The notes: a model not told the origin generated them from the letters alone. A DNA stretch of 64,000 nt from Albimonas pacifica (GCF_900113695.1 NZ_FOQH01000003.1:434001-498000), one strand, 5' to 3'; counted from the first letter of the stretch, positions 51,880 to 62,700 are shown. Numbers and translations are program-made.

Positions 51880-53289
51880 TCAGAGGTTGTAGTACATCTT
51901 GTACTCGATGGGGTGCGGGCAGTGCTCGAAGGCGTAGACCTCCTCCCACTTCAGCTCCGCATAGCCCTCGATCTGGTCGCGGGTGAACACGTCGCCCGCG
52001 GTCAGGAACTCGTAGTCGTCCTCGAGCGAGTTCAGCGCCTCGCGCAGGCTCCCGCAGACCGTCGGGATGCCGGCCAGCTCCTCGGGGGGCAGGTCGTAGA
52101 GGTCCTTGTCGGCGGCCTCGCCCGGATCGATCTTGTTCTTGATGCCGTCGAGGCCGGCCATCAGCAGCGCCGAGAACGCCAGGTAGGGGTTCGCGGACGG
52201 ATCGGGGAAGCGGGTCTCGACGCGCTTGGCTTTCGGCGACTCGGTCCACGGAATGCGGATCGAGGCGGAGCGGTTGCGGGCCGAGTAGGCCAGCAGCACG
52301 GGGGCCTCGAAGCCCGGGATCAGGCGCTTGTAGGAGTTGGTCGACGGGTTGGTGAAGGCGTTGAGCGCCTTCGCGTGCTTCAGCACGCCGCCGATGTACC
52401 ACAGCGCCTCGTCGGAGAGGTCGGCGTACTTGTCGCCCGCGAACAGCGGCTTGCCGTCCTTCCAGATCGACTGGTTGACGTGCATGCCGGTGCCGTTGTC
52501 GCCCGCGATGGGCTTGGGCATGAAGGTGGCAGACTTGCCGTAGGCGTTGGCGACCTGCTGGATGATGTACTTGTACTTCAGGATCGCGTCGGCCTGCTCG
52601 GTCAGCGAGCCGAACACCAGGCCCAGCTCATGCTGGCACGAGGCGACCTCGTGGTGGTGCTTGTCGACCTTCATGCCGATGCGGGCCATCGTCGAGAGCA
52701 TCTCGGCGCGGATGTCCTGCATGTGGTCGACGGGGGGCAGGGGGAAGTAGCCGCCCTTGATGAGCGGGCGCATGCCCATGTTGCCCATCTCGAAGTCGGC
52801 GTCCGAGTTCCAGGCGCCGTCGACGGCGTCGACCTCGTAGGACACCTTGTTCATCTCGACCGCGTACTTGACGTTGTCGAAGAGGAAGAACTCGGCCTCG
52901 GGGCCCCAGTAGGAGGCGTCGCCGATGCCCGACGACTTGAGGTAGGCCTCGGCCTTCTTGGCGGTCGCGCGCGGGTCGCGCTCATAGAACTCGTTGGTGT
53001 CCGGCTCGAGCACATCGCAGTGGATGCACATCGTCTTCTCGGCGAAGAACGGATCCATGTAGACCGAGGTGCAGTCGGGCAGCAGCTTCATGTCCGACTT
53101 GTCGATCGACTTCCAGCCGGCGACCGACGAGCCGTCGAACATGAAGCCTTCCGCCAGGAAGTCCTCGTCGATCTCGGACTCGATGACGGTGACGTGCTGG
53201 AGCTTGCCCTTGGGGTCGACGAAGCGCAGGTCGAGGTATTCGACCTCCTCGTCCTTCATCTTCTTCACGACGGAAGCGGCGTCGGTCAT
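51880..53289 (-). CDS. glnA: Glutamine synthetase type I
   Basis: 469 residues, the usual length. It makes glutamine from glutamate and ammonium with ATP. Conserved GS motifs: FDGSSVAGWKSIDKSDM, MGMRPLIKGGYFPLPPVD, NGTGMHVNQSIWKDGKPLFAG (ATP/glutamate region), GFEAPVLLAYSARNRSASIRIP and the adenylylation tyrosine in DLYDLPPEE, so it is a GSI-beta enzyme regulated by GlnE. It follows glnB by 126 bp on the minus strand, with a terminator after it. Confidence 0.98.
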   Translation of the reverse strand: MTDAASVVKKMKDEEVEYLDLRFVDPKGKLQHVTVIESEIDEDFLAEGFMFDGSSVAGWKSIDKSDMKLLPDCTSVYMDPFFAEKTMCIHCDVLEPDTNEFYERDPRATAKKAEAYLKSSGIGDASYWGPEAEFFLFDNVKYAVEMNKVSYEVDAVDGAWNSDADFEMGNMGMRPLIKGGYFPLPPVDHMQDIRAEMLSTMARIGMKVDKHHHEVASCQHELGLVFGSLTEQADAILKYKYIIQQVANAYGKSATFMPKPIAGDNGTGMHVNQSIWKDGKPLFAGDKYADLSDEALWYIGGVLKHAKALNAFTNPSTNSYKRLIPGFEAPVLLAYSARNRSASIRIPWTESPKAKRVETRFPDPSANPYLAFSALLMAGLDGIKNKIDPGEAADKDLYDLPPEELAGIPTVCGSLREALNSLEDDYEFLTAGDVFTRDQIEGYAELKWEEVYAFEHCPHPIEYKMYYNL

Positions 53290-53415
53290 GCTGGATCCTC
53301 TCCTTGGTGTCGCATGGGGCCCCGCTCGGGCCCGGGCGTCATGTATGCCGGGCGGGGGCGTTCGTATGGCGTCGGCCGCTGCGGCGGGCCGACGCGGATG
53401 GCTCGGTCGGGGCGC

Positions 53416-53823
<408 letters not shown>

Positions 53824-53826
53824 TCA

Positions 53827-53842
53827 TGCAGGCCGCATGCCA
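53827..53842 (-). promoter_or_regulatory. Sigma-54 (RpoN)-type promoter candidate for glnB-glnA
   Basis: Minus strand TGGCATGCGGCCTGCA: GG-N10-GC spacing and most of the TGGCAC-N5-TTGCA consensus. It would start transcription about 60 bp before the glnB ATG, as expected for NtrC-controlled nitrogen genes. Confidence 0.55.
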
Positions 53843-53968
53843 AGCGCATCGACCCGGCGGATGCAATGGGCGCCGCTGCGCCGGGACCGGACGGACCCGG
53901 GAATCGAGCGGCGGCGCCTGTTATCAGGGCAGATTGCCCAAGGCATAGGCAAGAACGAAGAGGTTTCG

Positions 53969-55639
53969 ATGGAGCTTGTTTCCGCAGCGCAGATGCGCGC
54001 CCTCGAAGCCGCGGGCATGGCCTCGGGCGTCTCCGGCGTCGAGTTGATGGAGCGGGCGGGCGCCGCGGCGCTGAAGGCGATCCTCGACTGGCGTCCCGAC
54101 CTGCGGGTTCCGCGCCATGCTCCGGCGCTGGTGCTCTGCGGGCCGGGCAACAACGGCGGCGACGGCTACGTGATCGCGCGGCTGATGAGGGGCATGGGAT
54201 TCCGCCCGACCGTCTATCGCTACGCCCCCGACAAGCCCCAGCCCGAGGAGGCCGCCGAGGCCGCCCGCCGCTGGGCCGCCGCGGGCGGAGAGACCCGGCC
54301 CTGGGACGACGACGAAATCGAGGAGCGGATCGGTTCCTTCGACGACGCGCTGGTTGTCGACGCCCTCCTGGGCATGGGAACCACGCGCCGGATGCCCAGC
54401 CTGCGCGCCTTCGACAGTTTCGAGCCGAGCGTGTGGTCCGCCCTGGGCTCCGACGACCCCTCGCGTCGGCGCCACGTGGCCATCGACGTTCCCAGCGGCC
54501 TGTGCTCGGAGACCGGGGCGTCGCTGGGCTGCGCCTTCTCCGCCCAGCTCACGCTGGCGATCCAGGCGCTGAAGCCCGGGCACGTGCTGATCGACCGCCG
54601 CGCGGGCGGCCATGGCGGCGCGCTGGGCGAGGTCCAGGTGCTCGACATCGGCCTTCCCGCGCGCCTGCCGGACGACGCGCCCGGCCCGCGGTCCTTCCTG
54701 CTCGACGCGCCGGAGGCGCGGGCGCAGATGAGGGCCCTGCGCCCCCTCTGGCAGGGTCACAAGTTCGCGCACGGCCACGTCCTCGTCCCCGCGGGCGGCG
54801 TCGGGAAGGGCGGCGCCGCGCGGCTGGCCGCACGGGCGGCGCTGCGCACGGGCGCGGGGCTGGTCACGGTCTGCCCGCCGCCCTCGGCGCTGATCGAGAA
54901 CGCCGCCCGGCTCGACGCGGTGATGCTGCGCGCCGTCGCCGATGCGGACGCCTTCGCGGCGATGCTGGAGGACCGGCGCATCCGCTGCGTCGCTCTGGGC
55001 ATGGGCCTGGGCGCGGACGAGCGCCGCTCCCCCCGCACCCGCGCCCTTGTCGAGGCGGCGCTGGCCGCCGCCTCCCCGGCGGATGCGCCCAGTTCGGCAG
55101 GACCTGTCCGCTCGGCGGTGCTGGACGCCGACGCCCTGACCGTCTTCGCGCAGGACCCGGAGGCGCTGTTCGCCCTGACCCGGGGCCGGGCCGCGATCCT
55201 GACGCCGCATGCGGGCGAGTTCGCACGCCTGTTTCCGGACCTGGCCGCCCGCCTCTCGTCCCCGGTTCCGTCGGACGATCGCTGGACGCCCTTCGGCCGC
55301 CTTGAAGCGGCGCGCGAGGCCGCCGCCCGCGCTGGCTGCACCGTGCTTCTGAAGGGCCCCGACACGGTGATCGCGGACCCGGACGGGGAGGCCTGGGTGC
55401 ACGCGGCGGTGCGCGAACGCGCCTCGCCCTGGCTGGCCACGGCGGGGGCGGGGGACGTGCTGGCGGGGATCATCGCCGGGCTCGCCTCCCAGCGCGGGGC
55501 GCCGCGGGCGCGGCTCGCGGCCTTCGCGGCCTGGCTGCATGTCGAGGCCGCCCGCGCGTTCGGCCCCGGCCTGATCGCCGAGGACCTGCCCGATCAGCTT
55601 CCGGGGGTGATGCGGGGCCTGCTGGCCGCCTCCTCCTGA
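53969..55639 (+). CDS. nnr: Bifunctional NAD(P)H-hydrate epimerase/ADP-dependent dehydratase
   Basis: 556 residues. N-terminal epimerase (NnrE/YjeF-N, ~1-225): VSAAQMRALEAAGMASGVS, GPGNNGGDGYVIARLM and AIDVPSGLCSETG. C-terminal dehydratase (NnrD, ribokinase-like, ~230-556): KFAHGHVLVPAGG, LTPHAGEFARLF, KGPDTVIADPDGEAWV and the GAGDVLAGIIAG catalytic segment. It repairs damaged NAD(P)H hydrates. Divergent from glnB. The ATG at 53969 has an AACGAAGAGG sequence upstream. Confidence 0.96.
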   Translation: MELVSAAQMRALEAAGMASGVSGVELMERAGAAALKAILDWRPDLRVPRHAPALVLCGPGNNGGDGYVIARLMRGMGFRPTVYRYAPDKPQPEEAAEAARRWAAAGGETRPWDDDEIEERIGSFDDALVVDALLGMGTTRRMPSLRAFDSFEPSVWSALGSDDPSRRRHVAIDVPSGLCSETGASLGCAFSAQLTLAIQALKPGHVLIDRRAGGHGGALGEVQVLDIGLPARLPDDAPGPRSFLLDAPEARAQMRALRPLWQGHKFAHGHVLVPAGGVGKGGAARLAARAALRTGAGLVTVCPPPSALIENAARLDAVMLRAVADADAFAAMLEDRRIRCVALGMGLGADERRSPRTRALVEAALAAASPADAPSSAGPVRSAVLDADALTVFAQDPEALFALTRGRAAILTPHAGEFARLFPDLAARLSSPVPSDDRWTPFGRLEAAREAAARAGCTVLLKGPDTVIADPDGEAWVHAAVRERASPWLATAGAGDVLAGIIAGLASQRGAPRARLAAFAAWLHVEAARAFGPGLIAEDLPDQLPGVMRGLLAASS

Positions 55640-55652
55640 ACGGGGGCGGCGC

Positions 55653-55701
55653 CCTCGACCCGGCGCCCGGCTGCCGCGTCGCGCCCGGCGCCGCGGGTCG
55701 A
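55653..55701. terminator. Hairpin between convergent nnr and DUF4112 genes
   Basis: CTCGACCC...GGGTCGAG arms enclosing inner GGCGCC/GGCGCC repeats, 14 bp after the nnr stop and 21 bp from the DUF4112 stop. Likely a bidirectional terminator. Confidence 0.45.
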
Positions 55702-55721
55702 GAGCGGCGCCGGCGGCGCGG

Positions 55722-56222
55722 TCAGGCGAGGCCTGCCGTGCGCCGCTCGAGATGCGCGCGGATCAGCTCCGCGTTGCGCCGGTTCGCCTTGAAACCGAAG
55801 TCGAGCAGGTCGCCGAGCACCGGAACCGCGCCCACCACCGCGTCGAGCGCGATGTTGCCGACCATCTTCGCCACCAGCGTGGCGGGCAGCCCGGCGTGCC
55901 ACGCGGTCCAGGCCACGTAGCCCGAGACCACCAGCCCCGCGCCGTCGCCGATGCCGGGCACGAGGCCCAGCAGGCCGTCGAGCCCGAAGCGCCACTCGGT
56001 CAGCGGCAGGCGGAAGCGGGTGTCCATCCACTTGGAGGCGAGATCCGCCCGGCGCAGCAGCTCCACCTCGTCCTGGGTCAGGCTGGAGCCGGCGAAGCCG
56101 CCGGCGGGTCCGGCCGCGGAGCCGCGGGCGGCGGCGTCGGCGCCCGAGCGGCCGGGGCCGCGGGCGGAGGGACGCTCCGCGGGCTCCAGGATCTCGCCGT
56201 CGATGGGGGTCTCATGGCGCAT
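55722..56222 (-). CDS. DUF4112 membrane protein
   Basis: 166 residues. The N-terminal ~50 residues are low complexity (Pro/Ala/Gly). The DUF4112 core covers ~60-155: MDTRFRLPLTEWRFGLDGLL, GLVPGIGDGAGLVVSGYVAW and AVPVLGDLLDFGFKANRRNAE. Two hydrophobic segments suggest membrane association. The biochemical role is unknown. It is followed upstream (same strand) by the Pmp3-like gene with a 42-bp gap, probably one operon of small stress-related membrane proteins. Confidence 0.85.
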   Translation of the reverse strand: MRHETPIDGEILEPAERPSARGPGRSGADAAARGSAAGPAGGFAGSSLTQDEVELLRRADLASKWMDTRFRLPLTEWRFGLDGLLGLVPGIGDGAGLVVSGYVAWTAWHAGLPATLVAKMVGNIALDAVVGAVPVLGDLLDFGFKANRRNAELIRAHLERRTAGLA

Positions 56223-56264
56223 GGCGCTGGGGGTCCTGTAGGGAAGGGGAGGGGGGGCGCGCCG

Positions 56265-56423
56265 TCAGCGGCGCGCGATGATCCACACGGCATGCACGAC
56301 GCCGGGGATGTAGCCCAGCAGGGTCAGCAGGATGTTGACCCAGAACTGCAGGCCGATGCCCACCTGGAGGAACACCCCCAGCGGCGGCAGCAGGATCGAC
56401 AGGATGATGCGGATCAGGTCCAT
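56265..56423 (-). CDS. Pmp3/YqaE (UPF0057)-family small membrane protein
   Basis: 52 residues, too short for routine ORF calling. Translation starts MDLIRIILSILLPPLGVFLQ, and then GIGLQFWVNILLTLLGYIPG, ending HAVWIIARR. It matches the Pmp3 family: two membrane helices, LPPLGV turn and the LNILLTLLGYIPGxxHA signature (here VNILLTLLGYIPGVVHA). Such proteins occur widely and influence membrane potential in stress in yeast. It is upstream of the DUF4112 gene on the same strand. Confidence 0.9.
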   Translation of the reverse strand: MDLIRIILSILLPPLGVFLQVGIGLQFWVNILLTLLGYIPGVVHAVWIIARR

Positions 56424-56734
56424 CGGTTCGGTCTCCGTCGTGCGTGGCGATGCGCCCGGCTACGGACGCGCGTTCCACTGCATGGAGGTAGGACGCCCCC
56501 CCGCCCTGGACGAGCATTGCGGCGCGAAAACCGCGGATGCGGCGGAAAGGCGCCCGCGCCGCGGCGCGCCGCCTTCCCGGACCCCGCGCGACGCGGCGTC
56601 CGCCCGTCGCGCCGCCCCCGCTGCGGCCCGGCGCAGCCCGGCGCGCGGAATCGCCGATCAGGACTCGCGCCCCGCGCGGAAGCCTGATAGGTCAGCCCCC
56701 GAATCCGCGCCGGCTCCGGCCGGCGGCGGCCGCT
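56424..56734. other. Gap before tRNA-Leu
   Basis: 311 bp, GC-rich; contains the promoter region for the Pmp3-like gene and presumably tRNA-Leu. No further gene was recognised. Confidence 0.35.
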
Positions 56735-56819
56735 GCGGGCGTGGTGGAACCGGTAGACACGCGAGATTTAGGTTCTCGTGCCGCAAGGCGTGGGGGTTCA
56801 AGTCCCTCCGCCCGCACCA
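56735..56819 (+). tRNA. tRNA-Leu (anticodon UAG)
   Basis: 85 nt including encoded CCA. Acceptor stem GCGGGCG/CGCCCGC with discriminator A; the anticodon stem CGAGA/TCTCG encloses loop TTTAGGT with anticodon TAG. A long variable arm (GTGCCGCAAGGCGT) is typical of a class II tRNA-Leu, and TPC arm GGGGGTTCAAGTCCCTC follows. Followed 42 bp later by tig, as in many alphaproteobacteria. Confidence 0.97.
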
Positions 56820-56861
56820 GGCGACGCCGGCGGCCGAGAAGAAGCTGGAACAGGACGTAAA

Positions 56862-58211
56862 ATGCAGGTCGTCGAAACCAAGTCCGAAGGTCTGAGCCGC
56901 GCCTACGCGATGACGCTGCCCGCGTCCGCGCTCGCGGAGAAGATGAACGAGAAGCTCATGGCCGCCCGCGAGGAGGTCCAGATGAAGGGCTTCCGCAAGG
57001 GCAAGGCCCCGCTGCCGCTCCTCAAGAAGATGTTCGGCAAGTCGCTGCTGGGCGAGATCGTGCAGGAGTCGGTCGACGGCGCCATCCGCCAGCACTTCGA
57101 GCAGACCGGCGACCGTCCCGCCCTGCAGCCCGACGTGAAGGTCACCAACCAGGACTTCGACGAGGGCCACGACCTGCACCTCGAGCTGGCCTACGACAAG
57201 CTGCCCGACATCGAGGAGCCCGACTTCTCGAAGATCCAGCTCGAGAAGCCGGTGGCCGAGGTCGAGGACGCCGCGGTGGACGAGGCGCTGGCCAAGCTCG
57301 CCGAGGGCGCGCAGACCTTCGAGCCCCGCGAGGAGGGCGCGGCCCTCGAGGACGGCGACCAGCTGACCTTCGACTTCCTGGGCAAGGTCGACGGCGAGCC
57401 CTTCGAGGGCGGCTCGGCCGAGGACTTCCAGCTGGTGATCGGCTCGGGCCAGTTCATCCCCGGCTTCGAGCCGCAGCTCGTGGGCATCAAGGCCGGCGAG
57501 ACGAAGGACGTGACCGTCACCTTCCCCGAGGACTACCAGGCCGAGCATCTGGCGGGCAAGGAAGCGGTCTTCACCTGCACCGCCAAGACCGTCGCCGCCC
57601 CGGTGGCCGCGAAGGTCGACGACGAGCTCGCCAAGCAGTTCGGCTCCGACGACCTCGAGGGCCTGAAGACCCAGGTCCGCGAGCAGCTCGCCAACGAGTA
57701 CAACGTCGCCTCGCGCGCGCTGGTCAAGCGCAAGCTGCTCGACGCGCTGGACGAGACGGTGAAGTTCGACCTGCCCGCCTCGCTGCTCGACGTCGAGGCG
57801 CAGCAGATCGCGCACCAGCTGTGGCACGAGGAGCACCCCGAGGTGCAGGGCCACAACCACGACGCCATCGAGCCGACCGAGGAGCACAAGGCCCTCGCCG
57901 CCCGTCGCGTCCGACTGGGCCTGCTGCTGGCCGAGACCGGCTCCAAGCACGAGATCCAGGTCTCCGAGCAGGAGATCATGCAGCGGATCGTGCGCCAGGC
58001 GCAGCAGATGAACGTGCCCCCGCAGGCGTTCTTCGAGTATGTTCGCCAGAACGAGGGCGCCATGCAGCAGATCCGGGCCCCGCTGTTCGAGGACAAGGTC
58101 GTCGACTACATCCTCGAGCTGGCGCAGGTCACCGAGGTGACCGTCTCCAAGGACGAGCTGCAGGCCCGTCTCGAGGCGATGGACGCCGAGGACGAGACCG
58201 CCTCGGCCTGA
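56862..58211 (+). CDS. tig: Trigger factor (ribosome-associated chaperone)
   Basis: 449 residues. Ribosome-binding signature GFRKGKAP at 43-50; PPIase (FKBP-like) domain at ~150-240 ([20 protein letters not shown], then [20 protein letters not shown]); the C-terminal helical chaperone domain to the end. It assists nascent-chain folding with peptidyl-prolyl isomerase activity. ATG 56862 has AGGAC upstream. Confidence 0.98.
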   Translation: MQVVETKSEGLSRAYAMTLPASALAEKMNEKLMAAREEVQMKGFRKGKAPLPLLKKMFGKSLLGEIVQESVDGAIRQHFEQTGDRPALQPDVKVTNQDFDEGHDLHLELAYDKLPDIEEPDFSKIQLEKPVAEVEDAAVDEALAKLAEGAQTFEPREEGAALEDGDQLTFDFLGKVDGEPFEGGSAEDFQLVIGSGQFIPGFEPQLVGIKAGETKDVTVTFPEDYQAEHLAGKEAVFTCTAKTVAAPVAAKVDDELAKQFGSDDLEGLKTQVREQLANEYNVASRALVKRKLLDALDETVKFDLPASLLDVEAQQIAHQLWHEEHPEVQGHNHDAIEPTEEHKALAARRVRLGLLLAETGSKHEIQVSEQEIMQRIVRQAQQMNVPPQAFFEYVRQNEGAMQQIRAPLFEDKVVDYILELAQVTEVTVSKDELQARLEAMDAEDETASA

Positions 58212-58252
58212 TCCGGCCCATCCGGCCCCCTCGCGGGGCCCGACCGCCCTTG

Positions 58253-58275
58253 CGGCCCGCCCTCGCGGCGGGCCG
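58253..58275 (+). terminator. Hairpin after tig
   Basis: CGGCCCGCC/GGCGGGCCG, 9-bp stem with a 5-nt loop, followed by TTCGCGTTTGCGG; 42 bp past the tig stop. Plausible terminator. Confidence 0.5.
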
Positions 58276-58440
58276 TTCGCGTTTGCGGGCGGGCGTCCGG
58301 CGCCGTGGGGGGCGGGCGCATGGCCAAACGGGGACATTTCGGGCTGGTTTCCAGGGAAATTTCCGTAAGGTGAGACGGCGGGGCCCGCCCCGCCGCGCGC
58401 CGGCCGCCGCCCGGGGCCCAGCTTGCCGAAAGGACCCCGC

Positions 58441-59505
58441 ATGACGCCTCGCCTCGCCGCCCGCCGCCGCCGGTCTTCAGTCCCGTGCGGGAGGGGGCGC
58501 GACGCAGGAGCGGGGCGGCCGCGCGGCCGGGCATGGGCCGCGCCGCTCGCCCTCGTCGCGCTGGGCGCGCCGGCGGCCGAGGCGCAGACCGTCGCCGAGG
58601 TGCGCAAGGAGATCCGGGCCGCCGCCCGTTCCAGCGATTTCGGCAAGTCGGTGCTGGGGCTGACCGGCTTCGCGGCGCTGCCCGGGGTCAGCGCCTCGAA
58701 CTTCACGATCGACGACGGGGCCGCGTCGCGGACCGAGCTCAGCCGGCTGGTCGGCGCGCCCTCCCGCCGGTTCGAGGACCTCGGCGTCCTGGGCGGCGAC
58801 CTCTACGCCGAGGCGACGGTCAGCTGGTTCACGGCCGAGACCGACTACCCCACCTTCTTGCCCGGCTCCGCCTTCGCGGCCGCGCCGCGCAACCGGATCG
58901 ACGCCTACACGGTCGTCGGCGGGCTGGGCGTGGCCTACGACCTGACGCCCTCGCTCTCGCTGACGCCCATCGTCACGGCGGGCTGGGGGATGGTGCAGGA
59001 CGACACGACCTTCGCGGGCCCGGGGGCGCGGCGGCTCGACCGGGCCACCGACGACCTGCTGTTCAACTGGGACGTGCAGGAGATCCTCTACGGCGGCGCC
59101 CTGCGGCTCGACTACGAGACGCCGCTGCCGGGGGACGTGAATTTCACCGGGCGGGGGCGGCTGAACTGGGTGTTCGGCACGACCTATTCCGCCTCCAGCC
59201 GGGTGCTGGAGGGCGACACCCGCTTTGGCGTGGTCACGGCGCATGGCGAGCTCGACGGGCCCACCACCCATTCGGTGTTCGGGCGCGAGCTGCGCTGGAT
59301 CCTGTTCGCCGCCGGCGCCTGGATCACCGGCGACGGGGCCGAGGCGCTGGGCGTCGGCTGGATCGCCGAGTTCGGCCTGGGCGCCGAGCTGGTCGACCGC
59401 GAGGTCGCCCGCGGCCTCGGCGTCGAGGGCGTCAGCCTGCGGATCTCGGCGATCACCGGCGACGACCTGTTCGGCTGGAGCGTCGGGGGCGGCCTCGAGT
59501 TCTGA
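58441..59505 (+). CDS. Probable outer-membrane beta-barrel protein (hypothetical)
   Basis: 354 residues, AAAGGA before ATG 58441. Signal peptide with cleavage near AEAQ (about residue 49), after an Arg-rich N-terminus. Amphipathic strands alternate through the rest (for example YTVVGGLGVAYDLTPSLSLT and LRWILFAAGAWITG), and the last residue is Phe (GGGLEF), matching the C-terminal aromatic signal for BAM insertion. I do not recognise the family. It has no partner genes; the location is inferred from sequence only. Confidence 0.72.
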   Translation: MTPRLAARRRRSSVPCGRGRDAGAGRPRGRAWAAPLALVALGAPAAEAQTVAEVRKEIRAAARSSDFGKSVLGLTGFAALPGVSASNFTIDDGAASRTELSRLVGAPSRRFEDLGVLGGDLYAEATVSWFTAETDYPTFLPGSAFAAAPRNRIDAYTVVGGLGVAYDLTPSLSLTPIVTAGWGMVQDDTTFAGPGARRLDRATDDLLFNWDVQEILYGGALRLDYETPLPGDVNFTGRGRLNWVFGTTYSASSRVLEGDTRFGVVTAHGELDGPTTHSVFGRELRWILFAAGAWITGDGAEALGVGWIAEFGLGAELVDREVARGLGVEGVSLRISAITGDDLFGWSVGGGLEF

Positions 59506-59596
59506 GCCCGCCGCCTCGGCCGGAAGCCGCCGGGGGCGGCGGCCTCCGCGGGATCGCGCCGCGCCGCTGCCGCCCGCCGGTGGGCGACTCGCGGCC

Positions 59597-59635
59597 CTGC
59601 GGGAGGCCGGCGGGGTCCCCGCCGGCCTCCCGCAG
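59597..59635. terminator. 39-bp perfect palindrome between convergent genes
   Basis: Two 19-bp arms, CTGCGGGAGGCCGGCGGGG and its exact complement, around one T, between the convergent barrel-protein and RTX genes. Very strong hairpin, likely a bidirectional terminator. The rest of the gap has loosely repeated GCGGGCGGGCGGCC-like units. Confidence 0.6.
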
Positions 59636-59782
59636 AGCGGACGGCGGCCACGCGGGCGGGCGGCCGGCGACCGCGGGCAGGGCGGACGGCGACCAGGCGG
59701 GCGCGCGGCCGGCGACCCCGCGCGACGGCGGCAGGGCCGCGTCCGCGTGCGGGCGGAGCGGGCGGCTGGGCGGGTCCCCGGT

Positions 59783-62700
59783 TCAGCCGAACAGGAAGTC
59801 GCCGCGGTCGAGGTCGTCGGCGTCGAACTTCAGGATCGTGAACTGGCCCCTGCCGTAGTCGACCACCGCGTGCTTGCGGTGCTGCTCGATGTCCAGGTCG
59901 CGGAAGCCCATGCCCTTGACGTCGATGACGAAACGGTCCTGGCGGTCGTCGTAGTCCTTCACCGTGTCGCGGCCGTCGCCGCGGCCGAACTCGATCCGGT
60001 CGCGCCCGCCGCCGGCGATCAGCACGTCGTTCCCGCGGCCGCCGTCGAGCCGGTCGTGCCCGCCGCCGCCCTTCAGCAGGTCCCCGCCCGAGCCGCCGAT
60101 CAGCCGGTCGTCGCCGCCGCCGCCGAGCAGCCGGTCGGCCCCGCCGAGCCCGACGAGCTTGTTGTCCGTCCCGTCGCCGGCCAGGCGGTCGTCCTTCTTC
60201 GAGCCGCGGCCGTCGTCGTCGCGCACCAGGGTCTGGGCGCGGATCTCCTCGCTCAGCACGCCGCCGGTCGCCGAGGTCAGGCGCACGATCAGCTTCTCGT
60301 TCGCCTCCGCCAGCCGGTCGCCGGTCACGCCCAGCGTCAGGGTCCGCTCGGCCTCGTCCGCCTCGAAGTCGATGCGCCCGGTCAGCTTGCGCCCGTCGAC
60401 GTCCGACTTCGCCACCCGGCCGTTCCCGGTCAGGATCTCGTAGCGGACCGAGCCGGCCTCGGCCGTGTCGCCGGTGCGGGTCGCCGTGAAGGTCACGTCG
60501 CGCACGCCCCGGTCGCCCTCGGCGACCGCGGCCCGGTTCGCGGCCAGCGCGAAGATCGAACCGACGTCGCCGTCGTCGTTGAGGATCGTGACGCTGCGCT
60601 GCGCGGCGAGGACCGAGACCCCCGGCGCCTCGGTCGAGATGCGCACCGTCAGCGTCTCGTCGAGCTCGGCGACCGCGTCGGATTCGACCTCGACCTGGAT
60701 GGTCTTGGCCGTCTCGCCGTCGGCGAAGGTCACCGAGCCGTTCCCCGACAGCCGGTCCGCCGTGCCCGAGACGGCGTAGTTCACCGTCAGCGATCCGGTC
60801 GCGTCGCCGCCCCGGGCGACGGTGAAGTCGACGAGGATCGAGCCCTCGTCCCCCTCCGCCGGGTCGTTGCCGGTGCGGGTCAGCAGCAGGGTGGTCCCCA
60901 GGCTCGGCGCATCGGTGGGCGCGGTGACGGCCGAGGTGGTCGCCCCCGACAGCCCGGCCGAGGCGGAGACGAAGTTCAGGTCGCCGGTCAGCGCGAAGTC
61001 GAGCGCCGCCGCCGCCAGCGCCGCGGGATCGGTGATGCCCGCCGCCTGCGCCTGCTCGGTCGCCCAGGCCACCAGATCCTCGGGCAGGTCGTCGAGCGTG
61101 ACCGCCACGCGCGGGAAGGCGCGGTCGGTGTAGTCGCGCGTGCCCTCGCCCGCGCCGTAGTCGAGCAGGGACGTGCGGTTGGTCACCCGCCATTCGTCGG
61201 CGAAGTCGCCGTAGAGCAGGTCGAAGTCCACCGGCAGCAGCAGCGCGACCCCGTCCACCTGCAGGTCGTTGGAGGCGTCGCCGTCGAGGTCGCCCAGCAG
61301 CCCCTCGACCGAGCCCGCAGCCCGGTCCCCGTTGAGGAACACCTGCACGTTGAGATTGGTCTCGAACAGCGAGACCTTCAGCTGCTCGCCCGAGGCGTAG
61401 ACGATCGTGTAGACGCCGTCGTTGAGATAGACCCGGCCAGAGCCGACCTTCAGCGACCCGTCGCCCTCCCGCAGGCCCGAGGCCGCGCCGTCGATCCACA
61501 GGGGATCGTCGCGGGTCAGGTCGAGGGTGACGCGCCGGTTCCCGACCTGCGTGCCGAGCTGGGTGATGACCGAGACGGCGTCGGTCAGCGCCTCGGTCCG
61601 CACGTGGACCTGCAGGGGGTCGGCGGTCCCGCGGATCAGCACGAACTCGCCCACCGCCTGGAAGTCGTAGCCCAGCCCGTCGAGCGTGGTCAGGTGCGGG
61701 TCGCCCCAGAACCGCGCGATCAGCGGCGGCGGCGGCGGGGGCAGCCCGTCGTCGTTCAGGACCTCGACCGAGGCGCGGGCGCGTCCGATCGCGACCGGGT
61801 CGTCGTTGGTCAGGTTGCGCGCCGCGGTCAGCCGCATCTCGAGCACTTCGTCGCGCTCGAAGCTCGTGTCGCCCAGCACGTCGATCGAGACGGTGACCGA
61901 GGCGACGCCCGGCGCGAACGAAACCGTGCCGCTGCGGGGCAGGGCGCCGTCCACATCGGCCGACTCCAGCGCCCGTCCGGAGCCGGTGTCGCCGCGCAGC
62001 AGCCAGTCGACCTCCAGCGCCTCGGACGGGTCGCCGAAGCGGGCGACGACGAACTCCAGCGTCTGCACGCCCGCGTCGCCCTCGACGATCGAGGCGGGGG
62101 CGGAGACGGAGACCGAGACCGGGATCTCCCCGTCGGTCACCTCCCACCACCAGACGCCGGGGACGCCGGTGTTGCCGGGCGTGCTCTCGAGCGCGAGCAT
62201 GCCGGCCTGGTCGCCGGACGGGGGCAGCTCGAAATAGGCGCCGTCGACGCCCGCGGTCCAGCCGGCGCGCGCGGCGGCGCCCCCCAGGCCCCCCTCGCCG
62301 CCCGAGGCGTCGCCGGCGGTCCAGTTCACGTTCTCGTAGCGGAACATGATGTTGAAGTCGCCGGCCGACCGCCCGTCCTGGCCCGAGGCGTCCTCGAGCA
62401 CGATCTGGAAGGCGGAGGTCCGCTCGCTCCCGTAGGCGTAGTGGCCCACGTCGTCCCAGGTGATCGTCACGCGGTCGAGGACGGGGTCGACGTCGTACCA
62501 CACCAGGTTCGAGCCGGTGGAATTCCCCCCGGGGCTGACGGCCGTGGGCCCGGAGCGGGTGTCGACGTCGGCGAAGAAGGCGAACAGGCCGGCGGTGGAG
62601 CCGGCGGTGATCGCGAAGGGGGTGAAGCTCGCCAGCGGCTGGGCGAAGGTGACGTTGCCGTTGGTATTGACGTAGAGGCCCGTGTACTCGGTCCCGAAGA

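Noticed and set aside
56712..56734. A GC-rich stretch before tRNA-Leu as a possible terminator
   Set aside because: The sequence does not form a stem long enough to be distinguished from background at this GC content.
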